Origin: Lachnospiraceae bacterium A4
Lineage (GTDB): Bacteria; Bacillota; Clostridia; Lachnospirales; Lachnospiraceae
NCBI GenBank assembly: GCA_000403215.2
Contig: KE159527.1
Location: 382,114-446,113 of the forward strand
DNA length: 64,000 bases
Direction: 5' to 3'
Made by a program: the position numbers and the translations under genes. Shown piece by piece: positions 44,513 to 52,892 of the stretch. Each line of letters starts with the position of its first letter. The stretch's first letter is position 1. The notes below the pieces were generated by a model, which saw only the letters and a program-made list of their open reading frames with translations, was not told the origin of the DNA and did no database searches.

Positions 44513-44543
44513 GATTCAAGGCTGCGAAATGCATCCTTGAATC
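44513..44543. other. Intra-operon inverted repeat
   Basis: GATTCAAGG and CCTTGAATC form a 9 bp perfect stem with a 13-base loop in the 92 bp gap between the lipoprotein gene and the next small gene. No T-run follows on the minus strand. It may be an RNA processing or stability element that adjusts expression of the distal operon. Confidence 0.4.
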
Positions 44544-44573
44544 TGACTGTATACATCGTTTCAATCCATCATG

Positions 44574-46577
44574 TTATAATGGCTGGAAACCCGAAGTGTC
44601 GTTATACTCTATTTCTACAGTGACACCTACATATACACTGAACTTATCATCGGGTGTAGAAATTTTTAGTGTAGTACTTCCCGGGCTGACTGCTGTTACT
44701 GTTCCCCCGCTCACACTGCATACTGACGAATTGTCCGACTGATACAACAATTCACCTGCACTATACCCATCAGGTATTGAAAGAATTCCTATAACCAAAG
44801 ATTCACCTTCTGAGAGGTACACTGTCTGTGATGCGACTTTGATAAAACCAAAGACTATTTCTTGAAAATCAAAGATTTTATATTCCTCGTATGGATTTCC
44901 ATCCTCATCAACAGGTTTTGTTTCCACCTTCTCTTTGTCTCTTGTACATGTTTCTACTAATTGTCCATCTTCCCAATGAAACCGCTGGTTGACCGGACTA
45001 TTCTTTGAATCCCACACGACTCCCGACGCTTTGAGCTTATCACTGAGATCTGCCATAACACATCCATCTTCGTTAATCGCCCATCGAAGCGGAACATACA
45101 TATATACATCAATACAATTTGGTTCATTTCCCAATAAATCAATATCTACATTGGAAATTGCAACCACTCCTGAAATTACCTTGACATTTGTAAGTCCTCT
45201 GCCCAGAAAACAAAGTTCCACCTTCAGACATGGCTCTACTGTAATCGTTGCATCTGCATGAAAATCACAATCAGGATTATTATTGGAAACGGATTTTCCA
45301 AGTCCTTTTCCTTTCTCATAATTTACCATCAATGATATTTTAGAAGAATATGATAGTGATACCTTGCCATCAAAACCAAGATTTGCCACCAGCGAAATTT
45401 TGGCAGTCAGGGGTGTGGGACCTATTCCCATCTCTATTGTCCCTAGAGGTACTTGTTTGGATATATGCTCTGCCTGATATTCTGCTTTAACACTGTCATC
45501 AAAAGTCATTGTGACATTTGCTTTTTTCAGTCCGCTGAATATTCCAAAATCCACGTCAGTACTGACAGAGATATTTGAAATAGCCACATTCAATGTAACC
45601 CCATCGCCTAGATTTGCATCCAGTTTAACATTGTTACCTTCCTTTTTGATTCCAGTTAATATCACATTGTCAGTTTTATCCAAACATTCAGGATACTCTG
45701 CTTGGATTTCCTGTTTAGCTGGAAGATAATCTGCATATGTCAGCAGCGAACTGTCTGAAGCACCACCCATACTGATTGTTACGCCTTCTGCTGGCTCTAT
45801 ATTGAATACTGTAGCCTCATACGTACCAGATACCTGAACCTCCTGATAGATTTCCTCCATTCCTACCTGTTCATAAGTAAACTCATTGTCTGATACAGAA
45901 TTTACTCTGACTGCATATGCCGGACTTTCCTCAGAAGGCTTAACATAAATTACATCACCAGCCTTGTAAGATGTATTATCGCGTACAATTGCAGTAATTC
46001 CATCACCTTTTAAAATTACTGCATCCGATTCCGCTTCCTTTACGCCTTCATTATATGTATATTCGAATTTTTGAGGAAGTTTTAGATCCACAGCATAATT
46101 GTAAGCATAAGCAAGTATCAGTGACGAGTCCTCCATTGTCAGAGCTGTATCAAGTGATGAACTGTCTATATTTGCGATTTTATTAACAAAAAAATCCACA
46201 AGATTATCTTCTGTTATTTCCATGCCCACATCACAGCTGTTTAATTTTTCTATCCCAATTGCGCGCACAGAGGTTTCTATCGCATACCTCCATGTTGCCT
46301 GATCATCTGGATGAAATGTACCTGTTTCTGGCAATATTGCCCACTCCGCACAAGCCTGAATCTCATCATAATAAGCGCTATCCACGCTTACATCTGAATA
46401 AAAATCCTGTGTACTTTCATATGAATTGTATCCAAATTTATCTCCTAAAAGTCCTGCCCACTCTCTTCTGGTCAGATTGCCGCTCATTTCTGTTGTCTCA
46501 GAAACTTTCTGGCAACCACACAAAATGATTGACAAAAACAGCATCACTGATAAGAGAAAAACAATTCGCTTCCTCAT
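44574..46577 (-). CDS. Large lipoprotein with SLH-like start and Ig-like (Big) end
   Basis: The 667-residue protein has a lipobox near residues 18-22 (LCGC), so it should be anchored outside the membrane. Residues 35-120 resemble S-layer-homology repeats (EWAILPETGTFHPDDQATW). The middle (about 200-560) is beta-rich with no family that I recognise. The C-terminal 85 residues fit a Big_2-type Ig-like domain (SDNSSVCSVSGGTVTAVSPGSTTL). It lies 23 bp after a WXG100 gene in the secretion core, so it may form an outer part of the secretion apparatus. Confidence 0.82.
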   Translation of the reverse strand: MRKRIVFLLSVMLFLSIILCGCQKVSETTEMSGNLTRREWAGLLGDKFGYNSYESTQDFYSDVSVDSAYYDEIQACAEWAILPETGTFHPDDQATWRYAIETSVRAIGIEKLNSCDVGMEITEDNLVDFFVNKIANIDSSSLDTALTMEDSSLILAYAYNYAVDLKLPQKFEYTYNEGVKEAESDAVILKGDGITAIVRDNTSYKAGDVIYVKPSEESPAYAVRVNSVSDNEFTYEQVGMEEIYQEVQVSGTYEATVFNIEPAEGVTISMGGASDSSLLTYADYLPAKQEIQAEYPECLDKTDNVILTGIKKEGNNVKLDANLGDGVTLNVAISNISVSTDVDFGIFSGLKKANVTMTFDDSVKAEYQAEHISKQVPLGTIEMGIGPTPLTAKISLVANLGFDGKVSLSYSSKISLMVNYEKGKGLGKSVSNNNPDCDFHADATITVEPCLKVELCFLGRGLTNVKVISGVVAISNVDIDLLGNEPNCIDVYMYVPLRWAINEDGCVMADLSDKLKASGVVWDSKNSPVNQRFHWEDGQLVETCTRDKEKVETKPVDEDGNPYEEYKIFDFQEIVFGFIKVASQTVYLSEGESLVIGILSIPDGYSAGELLYQSDNSSVCSVSGGTVTAVSPGSTTLKISTPDDKFSVYVGVTVEIEYNDTSGFQPL

Positions 46578-46600
46578 ATATGCCCCTCTCTGAATGAATC

Positions 46601-46906
46601 TTATATAAATTGTGATGCATTCGATGTATTTGTCTGCTCAGTTTCCTTATAAGCTTGTCCTGTATTACGTAAAAATTTTGCATAATTGTCTACTACATCA
46701 TGATAATCTAAAAATCTTGGTTCCATTCCCTGTATTTTACTTCTTATCTCGGCCGCCGAATTACTTTCCCATTCACCTTCTAAGCTATTAATCAACCTTT
46801 GTATTTCATGCAGTTTATCTAATAACTCCTCGTTTCTTTTATCAATTTTACTTGCCCAAAACTCAAAGTTTCCATACTTGGCTACAATGCCTCCTGTTTG
46901 TGACAT
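46601..46906 (-). CDS. WXG100 family protein
   Basis: The 101-residue protein has two long helices with a turn GEWESNSA near 48-55 in the WxG place, and a C-terminal YKETE that matches the YxxxD/E export motif. These are hallmarks of type VII secreted EsxA-like proteins. GGAGGAG precedes the ATG. It lies between another WXG100 gene and the lipoprotein gene. Confidence 0.85.
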   Translation of the reverse strand: MSQTGGIVAKYGNFEFWASKIDKRNEELLDKLHEIQRLINSLEGEWESNSAAEIRSKIQGMEPRFLDYHDVVDNYAKFLRNTGQAYKETEQTNTSNASQFI

Positions 46907-46961
46907 ACCATTCTCCTCCTTATTTATACTTTAAAATTATCTAGTGATATTTTTAATTATT

Positions 46962-47261
46962 TTATCTAAGATTGTTTATAGAATTTAAAGCATTACTCTG
47001 TGTGCTAGCATAATTATCAGCCGCCTGACGCAGAAAATCAGCATACTCATGCATAAGCTCTCTCATCTTATTAAAATCCTGCTCAAAATTAAAAACTTTG
47101 TTTTTAAAAGCATCTGCATCTGCCCCCCTATAGTCCTCAGATACCAAATCATCTACATCTCTAATCAGTCCTTGATATTCAGCATAGTAATTCTGTGCCT
47201 CCTGATCCACCTTTGCTGCCTGATTCCGCAGTGTCTGTGGTGTTACTTTAATATAATCCAT
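46962..47261 (-). CDS. WXG100 family protein (EsxA-like)
   Basis: ATG 47261 follows AAAGGAG by 7 bp, giving 99 residues. An open frame reaching 47324 adds an unlikely leader. The N-terminus IKVTPQTLRNQAAKVD and the central YRGADADAF (YxG in place of WxG) identify a WXG100 protein. It should form a helical hairpin dimer and be exported by the EssC machine encoded upstream. Confidence 0.9.
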   Translation of the reverse strand: MDYIKVTPQTLRNQAAKVDQEAQNYYAEYQGLIRDVDDLVSEDYRGADADAFKNKVFNFEQDFNKMRELMHEYADFLRQAADNYASTQSNALNSINNLR

Positions 47262-47342
47262 ATAAGTCTCCTTTCTGAAAATTTTACAACTAGATGCCAC
47301 AAAATATATTGTCCAGCTGCACATGGTTAATAGTTACTTTCT

Positions 47343-47600
47343 TTAAATTAACATCAGCTTCGAACCATTTTTTAAATGAAGTTCTTCCACTGAAGAATTT
47401 ACGTTATACATTTTGCCATCTTCCATGCTACATAACACAGTTGTATCATCTGGCATATACGCTCCTCCTGTCATTCCGGTAAAAAATCCTGAAATCAGTT
47501 GTGTTGCCTGAATGACAGATAATGTCCGCGGAAGCAGAAAATCAAAACTAACTCCTGTTACAGGAATGCAAAGCTGAACTAATACTTTATTTTTATTCAT
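47343..47600 (-). CDS. YukD/EsaB-like ubiquitin-fold protein
   Basis: The 85-residue protein matches the small ubiquitin-like component of type VIIb systems: a beta-hairpin start, one helix (LSVIQATQLISGFF) and an end reading LKNGSKLMLI. Such proteins are cytosolic regulators or assembly factors. Its start overlaps the EssC stop by 8 bp. Confidence 0.82.
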   Translation of the reverse strand: MNKNKVLVQLCIPVTGVSFDFLLPRTLSVIQATQLISGFFTGMTGGAYMPDDTTVLCSMEDGKMYNVNSSVEELHLKNGSKLMLI

Positions 47601-50600
47601 CTTCCTCTTCTACCTCCCTGCCTATACGTTCTGATATTAAAAGCTTTACTAGCTGCGCATTGGTTCTCCTAATATAAAAACCACTTGTACAATCAATATT
47701 CTTTGTAAGTGCTGCATTTTTCCTGTTATACTTCATCTTAATCTGATCACCAATTCCATTACCAATCCAGATTCCATCTCCGTTACACCAGCTCTCTGTG
47801 TTATAACTGTTAGAGGAATGATAATCATCAAATGCCCAGTAATAAAGTCCATATTTGCCACTTGTTTTTTCAAGCAGCACTTTTAATTTATCTTTGCCAT
47901 CATCACTGACCAGCCTCCTAATCTGCCCTACTCCCATTATAAGTACACTAACCGGATGCATATCCACAGTCTCTGGAGGATTACCATCAAATTCCTTATA
48001 CACATTATTACGGTCTCGTGTCATCTCAAACAATCTAATCACTGCCGCTTCTATATCTTCTGCAATATAGTGATCCTGATCCTGCTTTTCCAGAGATAAC
48101 ATTTTATTCGGATCAAGTACAAAAGTTTCACAATACGGAGCACGCATCAGCATATTTGCAAGACCTTCTGCAAATGCAGCTATATCCTGCCTGTCCATGG
48201 CAAGCACTTGCTCTACATTTCCTTTCCAGCAATTTATACTAACTGGTTCTGCCGTAATTGTATTCAGCCCGATTGGAACATTTCCAAAAGAAACTTTTCC
48301 TTCATTAAAATGTCTCTCATACACTGCCCTTGGCATAGATGGAATCAACTTTGCCCGTTTCTGTCCAGATTCAGCCTGCATCTGACAAAATTTCTTTACA
48401 ACATCTGCACTTTCTTCAGGGACTTCTGCCACACAAGCTGTCTGAAATTCATAAACCAGTTTTTCTCGAAAAATCCCCCTTCCCTGCACTCTGGAAGGGT
48501 ATACTCCGCTGGTATTTCCAAGAATCGCCGTATAATCTGACTTATCGTTCATCTGCAATACAAACACCTGTGAAAAGTTCTGCTGCAATTTAAACCGAAT
48601 CCCTGCTTGGGATAAATTGGTAACAATAAAGTAAACCCCATATTTTGTACAGTCTCTTGTCAGAGAGGCCATCTTATCATCCAACATCTCATATTGTTCT
48701 GCAAAATTTGCATATTCATTAATGACGACAACAATTGCCGCAACATCCGCATTTCCCTGTTTGCGGTAAGACACATAATCTCCCCCGGCTGCAACAAACT
48801 GTTTTTTACGCTGTTTTACTTCCCGCTCCAGCATTTGAAATAAATTATTGATTTTCTCATCCTCCCCGGAAAACACTACACCACCTGTCTGCGGAGCATT
48901 TCCAAACATTTGCAGCGTCTCGGCGCCAAAATCCACAATATATGTATTTAACTCATCACTTGTATGTGACTGGTAAAGTGAGTACAAGACGGTTACAAGA
49001 AACTCTTCTTTACCACTCCCTGCCGAACCATAACAAATTACATTCCCCCGCTCTGTCAATGGCATTGTCAAAAGCCGCTGATCCTGTTCAAACGGATCAT
49101 CCAATTCACCTATGATTGGATTTAAAATAAATTTACTTCCTCTGTTTTGCCAGTAATGATATTTATCCTCCAAGTACTCCACCTTAATTCGCGCTGGTAT
49201 CTCAGGAAGCCATAATGGTTTCGAATGAAGGCATTCCTCCTGCGCAATCAATGTGAGATATTCCACGATCTCTACAATCTGCTTTTTGGCATATCCTGCA
49301 TCCGCTACTTTCTTCTGTGGTTTTGCTTCCTCCACTATATTTCCCTGACGGTCAAGCATCTGCACCCGCTCGTCTAATTCTTCCATTGCTGTATCAGAAG
49401 GCATATATGGTGCACCACACCATGCAGACTGACCTTGTTCAAACAATTCATTGTATCCTACCTGAAGATAAAAACGCCCTGTCTCTACAAGTTCCGCAGC
49501 ATCTGGTCGTTTTAACATTTCCATGCTGTCTGCTCTGTCCTGAACTTTCAGACATATTTTAAATTTAGAATTTGCCCAGATTTGATCACTGACAACGCCA
49601 CTAGGTTTCTGCGTCGCCAGAATCAAATGCACTCCAAGACTCCTTCCTATACGAGCTGTACTTATTAGCTGTGTCATAAACTCTGGCTGCTGGCTTTTTA
49701 ACTCTGCAAACTCATCTGATATAATCAAAAGATGCGGAACTGGCTCTGTAACCACCTTACTTCGATAAAGTTTTTGATATTTATAAATATCCATTGTCCC
49801 TTCATTGGCTGCTCGTCTGGCATCTGCAAATATTCTTTGGCGCCGTTTTAATTCACTCTGAATAGATAGAAGAGACCTTGTGATTGCAGCACCATCCAAG
49901 TTCGTAATTGTTCCCGCCAAATGTGGTAAATGATACTGATCGCTCTCAAAGGCACCGACCAATCCACCCCCTTTATAGTCTATCAAGATAAATGCAATAT
50001 CTTCTGGGCTGTAATTAACTGCCAATGACAATACAAAAGTGATAATAAATTCCGATTTGCCAGATCCTGTCATTCCTGCAATCAAACCGTGCGGACCATG
50101 CGCTTCTTCATGTAAATCCAAATAAAATAATCCACCATCTGTATTGACACCTATCGGTGTCTGTAGAGAAGCTACAGGATTACTTGTTTTCCAACGCCTA
50201 AGTACATTCAAATGTTCAAACTTTCCCACTTTGTACATATCCAAAAATGTCAGCATATCCGGCAATGCATACTTTCCGCCTTGAAGATCCAGCCTATATT
50301 CAGCTATATCCATAACGACTTTTTGTGCTTCTTCTTGTATCACCATATCCTGCACAAAATTAATTGGCGCGCCTCCCGACAACTTATAATTAAACATCAT
50401 TCCCTGCATACGGTTCGCCTGAAGAATCATAGTACATTCTTTCGGAAGATTTCCTACAGTATCATACGCAGCCATATAGCTAAAACAATGCAGTGTATCA
50501 TCCTTTAACAACTCTGCAAGAAAAGCGCAACTGTCAGATAGTGCCTTGCTCGTTGATACGACAATATAATAGGGGGACCTGATTGCATACTCCTTATATC

Positions 50601-52182
50601 TTTGCATTTCCCGCAAAAAATATGCTGACAAATCCCGCACTTCTTCTGTATTTGCAGCAAGAAAACGCATTCGGAAATCATTATCCCACACGTGGGGCAT
50701 CCATCTGACATAATTATATTTCCCGAGATTTGATTCATCACAAAGGAACACAACCTTGACTTCATCATAACTGTGATATGCAGCAATCTGAACAAGCAGA
50801 TTGTTCAGAATCCCACTTACCAAATCCCTGTCACCTACAATTCCTGAGACTCTATGCTCTATGAGAGAATATACCACTGGTACACCTGATATAATCTGTT
50901 TTTCTTCACTGAACCGATTGACTTCCTCACGCAGAACATCATCATCAATACTGAATCTTTGTTCTGGAAATGATAGTTGCGCATTCAACGGAATATTGCC
51001 AACCCCTACCCGCAATGTCAAAAATCCTTGATGGCCAATCACACGATTCCAGAGCACCATTTCATAAAAGTCCTGCTGCATCGTCTGCGACAGCACAAAA
51101 GGATAACTCTCTTGCAAAATTTCCTGCTGCTTTTTAGATTCTTTGTATATTTCCGCCCGAATATTCTCCAGATATTTCAAATATTTTTTTCGCCGTTCAA
51201 GCTCTCTTTCTTTCTTTTTTTCACGATCCCTTTTTTTCAAAATAAACGGAAATAAAACCATTCCTGCCAGCATAGACAAAGACATAATAAAGTTTGGAAT
51301 AACACTTACAATATTTCTGCCATTTTGCAGTGCTGATGCAATTGTCAGGATTCCAGTTGAAAAGGATGCTATTCCCATCACAAGAGAAGGCGCCAATACC
51401 AGTGCCATAGGTGTATCCTCTCCTCTTTCCTGTGCTACTGGGGCATCTATCTTTAAAACCATGGGCACAATCTCTTTATTGTATTTTGGGGAGCGATAGT
51501 ATATCTTCTCCTCTATTTCATCTGGTGCTTCATAATTCTGTGCAGATTCCATATGATATTGTTTTAATACAGCGTCATTTATGGTAACAATCTGGTCAGG
51601 ATTATTCAACGCCAAAAATTTATATCCAAATACAATTTTTACCCCAAGAATATATAAAACATCGCCAAAATGCAATGTTATCGAACGATGTACTCGTTTT
51701 CTATTTACATAAATTCCATTTTTACTATTATTATCAGTTAATGTCCATATTCCATTTGTTAAAGAAATTTGTGCGTGAACAGGCGATACATATGGACTAT
51801 TTATTATTATCTGATTATCCTGATATCTTCCTACATTGATTGTATGATCAGCGCTCACTAAATATTTTTTTAATGTACATCGATCTTGTGTATAGGATTC
51901 TGTAAAAATATAGCCCTTTTTCTTCATGGAAAACTCTATTGGATAAATTTTTCCTGATTCCAGCAATAACTGAGAAACTTCTTTATCCGAATCAGCTTCC
52001 GACAACTTTAATTTTTGATTTGCAACTATTTTCCAAACGTCATTCTCTCCTTCTATACTGATAATCCGTTTTCTTTGATCTGTAATCTCCAAATCAGGAT
52101 CTTCTATCCAATAACGCCCACATATTTTCTTCGGGAGAAGAACATCATATAATTTATCTTCACACATTAAAGTTACAATCAT
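47593..52182 (-). CDS. essC: EssC/YukB-like type VII secretion ATPase with FHA domain
   Basis: The 1529-residue motor protein is first in the operon. It starts with a beta-rich FHA-type region. A second FHA domain (about 115-190) carries GRYQDNQI, SPVHAQI and NSKNGIYVN. Two membrane helices lie near 259-315, followed by a basic coil. FtsK/SpoIIIE domain 1 has Walker A GMTGSGKS (703-710) and Walker B LLIISDEF (818-825). Domain 2 has GSAGSGKEE (1052-1060), but its Walker B reads VVVINEY. In domain 3 no Walker A is visible. The family uses ATP to export WXG100 and related proteins. EsaB and four small helical genes follow directly. Confidence 0.95.
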   Translation of the reverse strand: MIVTLMCEDKLYDVLLPKKICGRYWIEDPDLEITDQRKRIISIEGENDVWKIVANQKLKLSEADSDKEVSQLLLESGKIYPIEFSMKKKGYIFTESYTQDRCTLKKYLVSADHTINVGRYQDNQIIINSPYVSPVHAQISLTNGIWTLTDNNSKNGIYVNRKRVHRSITLHFGDVLYILGVKIVFGYKFLALNNPDQIVTINDAVLKQYHMESAQNYEAPDEIEEKIYYRSPKYNKEIVPMVLKIDAPVAQERGEDTPMALVLAPSLVMGIASFSTGILTIASALQNGRNIVSVIPNFIMSLSMLAGMVLFPFILKKRDREKKKERELERRKKYLKYLENIRAEIYKESKKQQEILQESYPFVLSQTMQQDFYEMVLWNRVIGHQGFLTLRVGVGNIPLNAQLSFPEQRFSIDDDVLREEVNRFSEEKQIISGVPVVYSLIEHRVSGIVGDRDLVSGILNNLLVQIAAYHSYDEVKVVFLCDESNLGKYNYVRWMPHVWDNDFRMRFLAANTEEVRDLSAYFLREMQRYKEYAIRSPYYIVVSTSKALSDSCAFLAELLKDDTLHCFSYMAAYDTVGNLPKECTMILQANRMQGMMFNYKLSGGAPINFVQDMVIQEEAQKVVMDIAEYRLDLQGGKYALPDMLTFLDMYKVGKFEHLNVLRRWKTSNPVASLQTPIGVNTDGGLFYLDLHEEAHGPHGLIAGMTGSGKSEFIITFVLSLAVNYSPEDIAFILIDYKGGGLVGAFESDQYHLPHLAGTITNLDGAAITRSLLSIQSELKRRQRIFADARRAANEGTMDIYKYQKLYRSKVVTEPVPHLLIISDEFAELKSQQPEFMTQLISTARIGRSLGVHLILATQKPSGVVSDQIWANSKFKICLKVQDRADSMEMLKRPDAAELVETGRFYLQVGYNELFEQGQSAWCGAPYMPSDTAMEELDERVQMLDRQGNIVEEAKPQKKVADAGYAKKQIVEIVEYLTLIAQEECLHSKPLWLPEIPARIKVEYLEDKYHYWQNRGSKFILNPIIGELDDPFEQDQRLLTMPLTERGNVICYGSAGSGKEEFLVTVLYSLYQSHTSDELNTYIVDFGAETLQMFGNAPQTGGVVFSGEDEKINNLFQMLEREVKQRKKQFVAAGGDYVSYRKQGNADVAAIVVVINEYANFAEQYEMLDDKMASLTRDCTKYGVYFIVTNLSQAGIRFKLQQNFSQVFVLQMNDKSDYTAILGNTSGVYPSRVQGRGIFREKLVYEFQTACVAEVPEESADVVKKFCQMQAESGQKRAKLIPSMPRAVYERHFNEGKVSFGNVPIGLNTITAEPVSINCWKGNVEQVLAMDRQDIAAFAEGLANMLMRAPYCETFVLDPNKMLSLEKQDQDHYIAEDIEAAVIRLFEMTRDRNNVYKEFDGNPPETVDMHPVSVLIMGVGQIRRLVSDDGKDKLKVLLEKTSGKYGLYYWAFDDYHSSNSYNTESWCNGDGIWIGNGIGDQIKMKYNRKNAALTKNIDCTSGFYIRRTNAQLVKLLISERIGREVEEEDE

Positions 52183-52239
52183 TTTTTTGCTCCGTTTTAT
52201 CAGATATTTCTACAAATTTCATTAAAAATTTACATTATC

Positions 52240-52268
52240 ATTATAAACGCCTTAGTATCCGTTGTCAA
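52240..52268 (-). promoter_or_regulatory. Consensus sigma-A promoter of the 36 kb operon
   Basis: On the minus strand, TTGACA (52263-52268), exactly 17 bp and TATAAT (52240-52245) match the consensus at all twelve positions. It lies about 60 bp before the EssC start codon. The palindromic operator pair begins at the -35 box. Confidence 0.9.
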
Positions 52269-52301
52269 CTCTATAGAGTAAAATTATATACTCTATAGAG
52301 T
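52268..52301. promoter_or_regulatory. Pair of 12 bp palindromes, probable XRE operator
   Basis: ACTCTATAGAGT occurs twice, at 52268-52279 and 52290-52301. The copies are identical and self-complementary, with centres 22 bp apart (two helical turns). The first touches the -35 box of the EssC promoter. The divergent XRE regulator gene begins 145 bp away and is the obvious candidate to bind here. Confidence 0.8.
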
Positions 52302-52445
52302 GTATTTGTAAGACATGGATATTGTTATACTAATTTGTAAATAATCATTCTTGATTAGTCCAATATTGTTTCCATATTCATAAGTATCAACATAGATATT
52401 TGTAAATCGTCCAAACACCTCTCTCTAACCCTTAGGAGTGATAAT

Positions 52446-52778
52446 ATGACAATAGACATAGACAAAGATTACAACTTATTCGTAGGCCTGCGCATCCGGG
52501 AAATACGTGAATCCTTACATCTTTCCCGTGAAAAATTCAGTGAGAAGTGTGATATCTCGCCCAGTTTTCTCTCAGATGTTGAAAGGGGGAAAAAAAGCTT
52601 AACGTCAAAAACAATTTATAAGATTTGTACTGCATGTAATATTTCAGCAGACTATATTGTACTTGGACACAAAGAAGGTTTTGATAAAGATGTCGGAATA
52701 GAACTTCTTAACTCATTTAACGACGAAGAAATGGAACATATTATAAATATTCTCTATGAAATCAGAAAGCTCTCATAA
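52446..52778 (+). CDS. XRE-family transcriptional regulator
   Basis: The 110-residue protein has a helix-turn-helix of the Cro/C1 type at about residues 12-70 (LRIREIRESLHLSREKFSEK, then ISPSFLSDVERGKK). A short C-terminal helix is likely for dimerisation. AGGAG precedes the ATG by 7 bp. It is divergent to the 36 kb operon and next to its palindromic operators, so it probably represses or activates that promoter. No ligand domain is present. Confidence 0.92.
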   Translation: MTIDIDKDYNLFVGLRIREIRESLHLSREKFSEKCDISPSFLSDVERGKKSLTSKTIYKICTACNISADYIVLGHKEGFDKDVGIELLNSFNDEEMEHIINILYEIRKLS

Positions 52779-52795
52779 TAAAAACGCAAAAAATA

Positions 52796-52829
52796 CACAT
52801 GGGGCAATCGCAAGCGATTGCCCCATGTG
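52796..52829 (-). terminator. Strong hairpin terminator
   Basis: CACATGGGGCAATCG and CGATTGCCCCATGTG pair perfectly over 15 bp with a CAAG loop. On the minus strand TATTTTTTGCGTTTTT follows, so it ends transcription of the amidase gene. It may also stop the XRE transcript coming from the other side. Confidence 0.88.
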
Positions 52830-52892
52830 CCGTAAAAGTGTGTAATATATTGAGAATTTTAACTGGCTGGCATATTGAAATAAATCTGCGGC

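Noticed and set aside
52302-52440. Plus-strand promoter for the XRE gene
   Set aside because: Several weak AT-rich matches exist, but none has an acceptable -35, spacing and -10 together.
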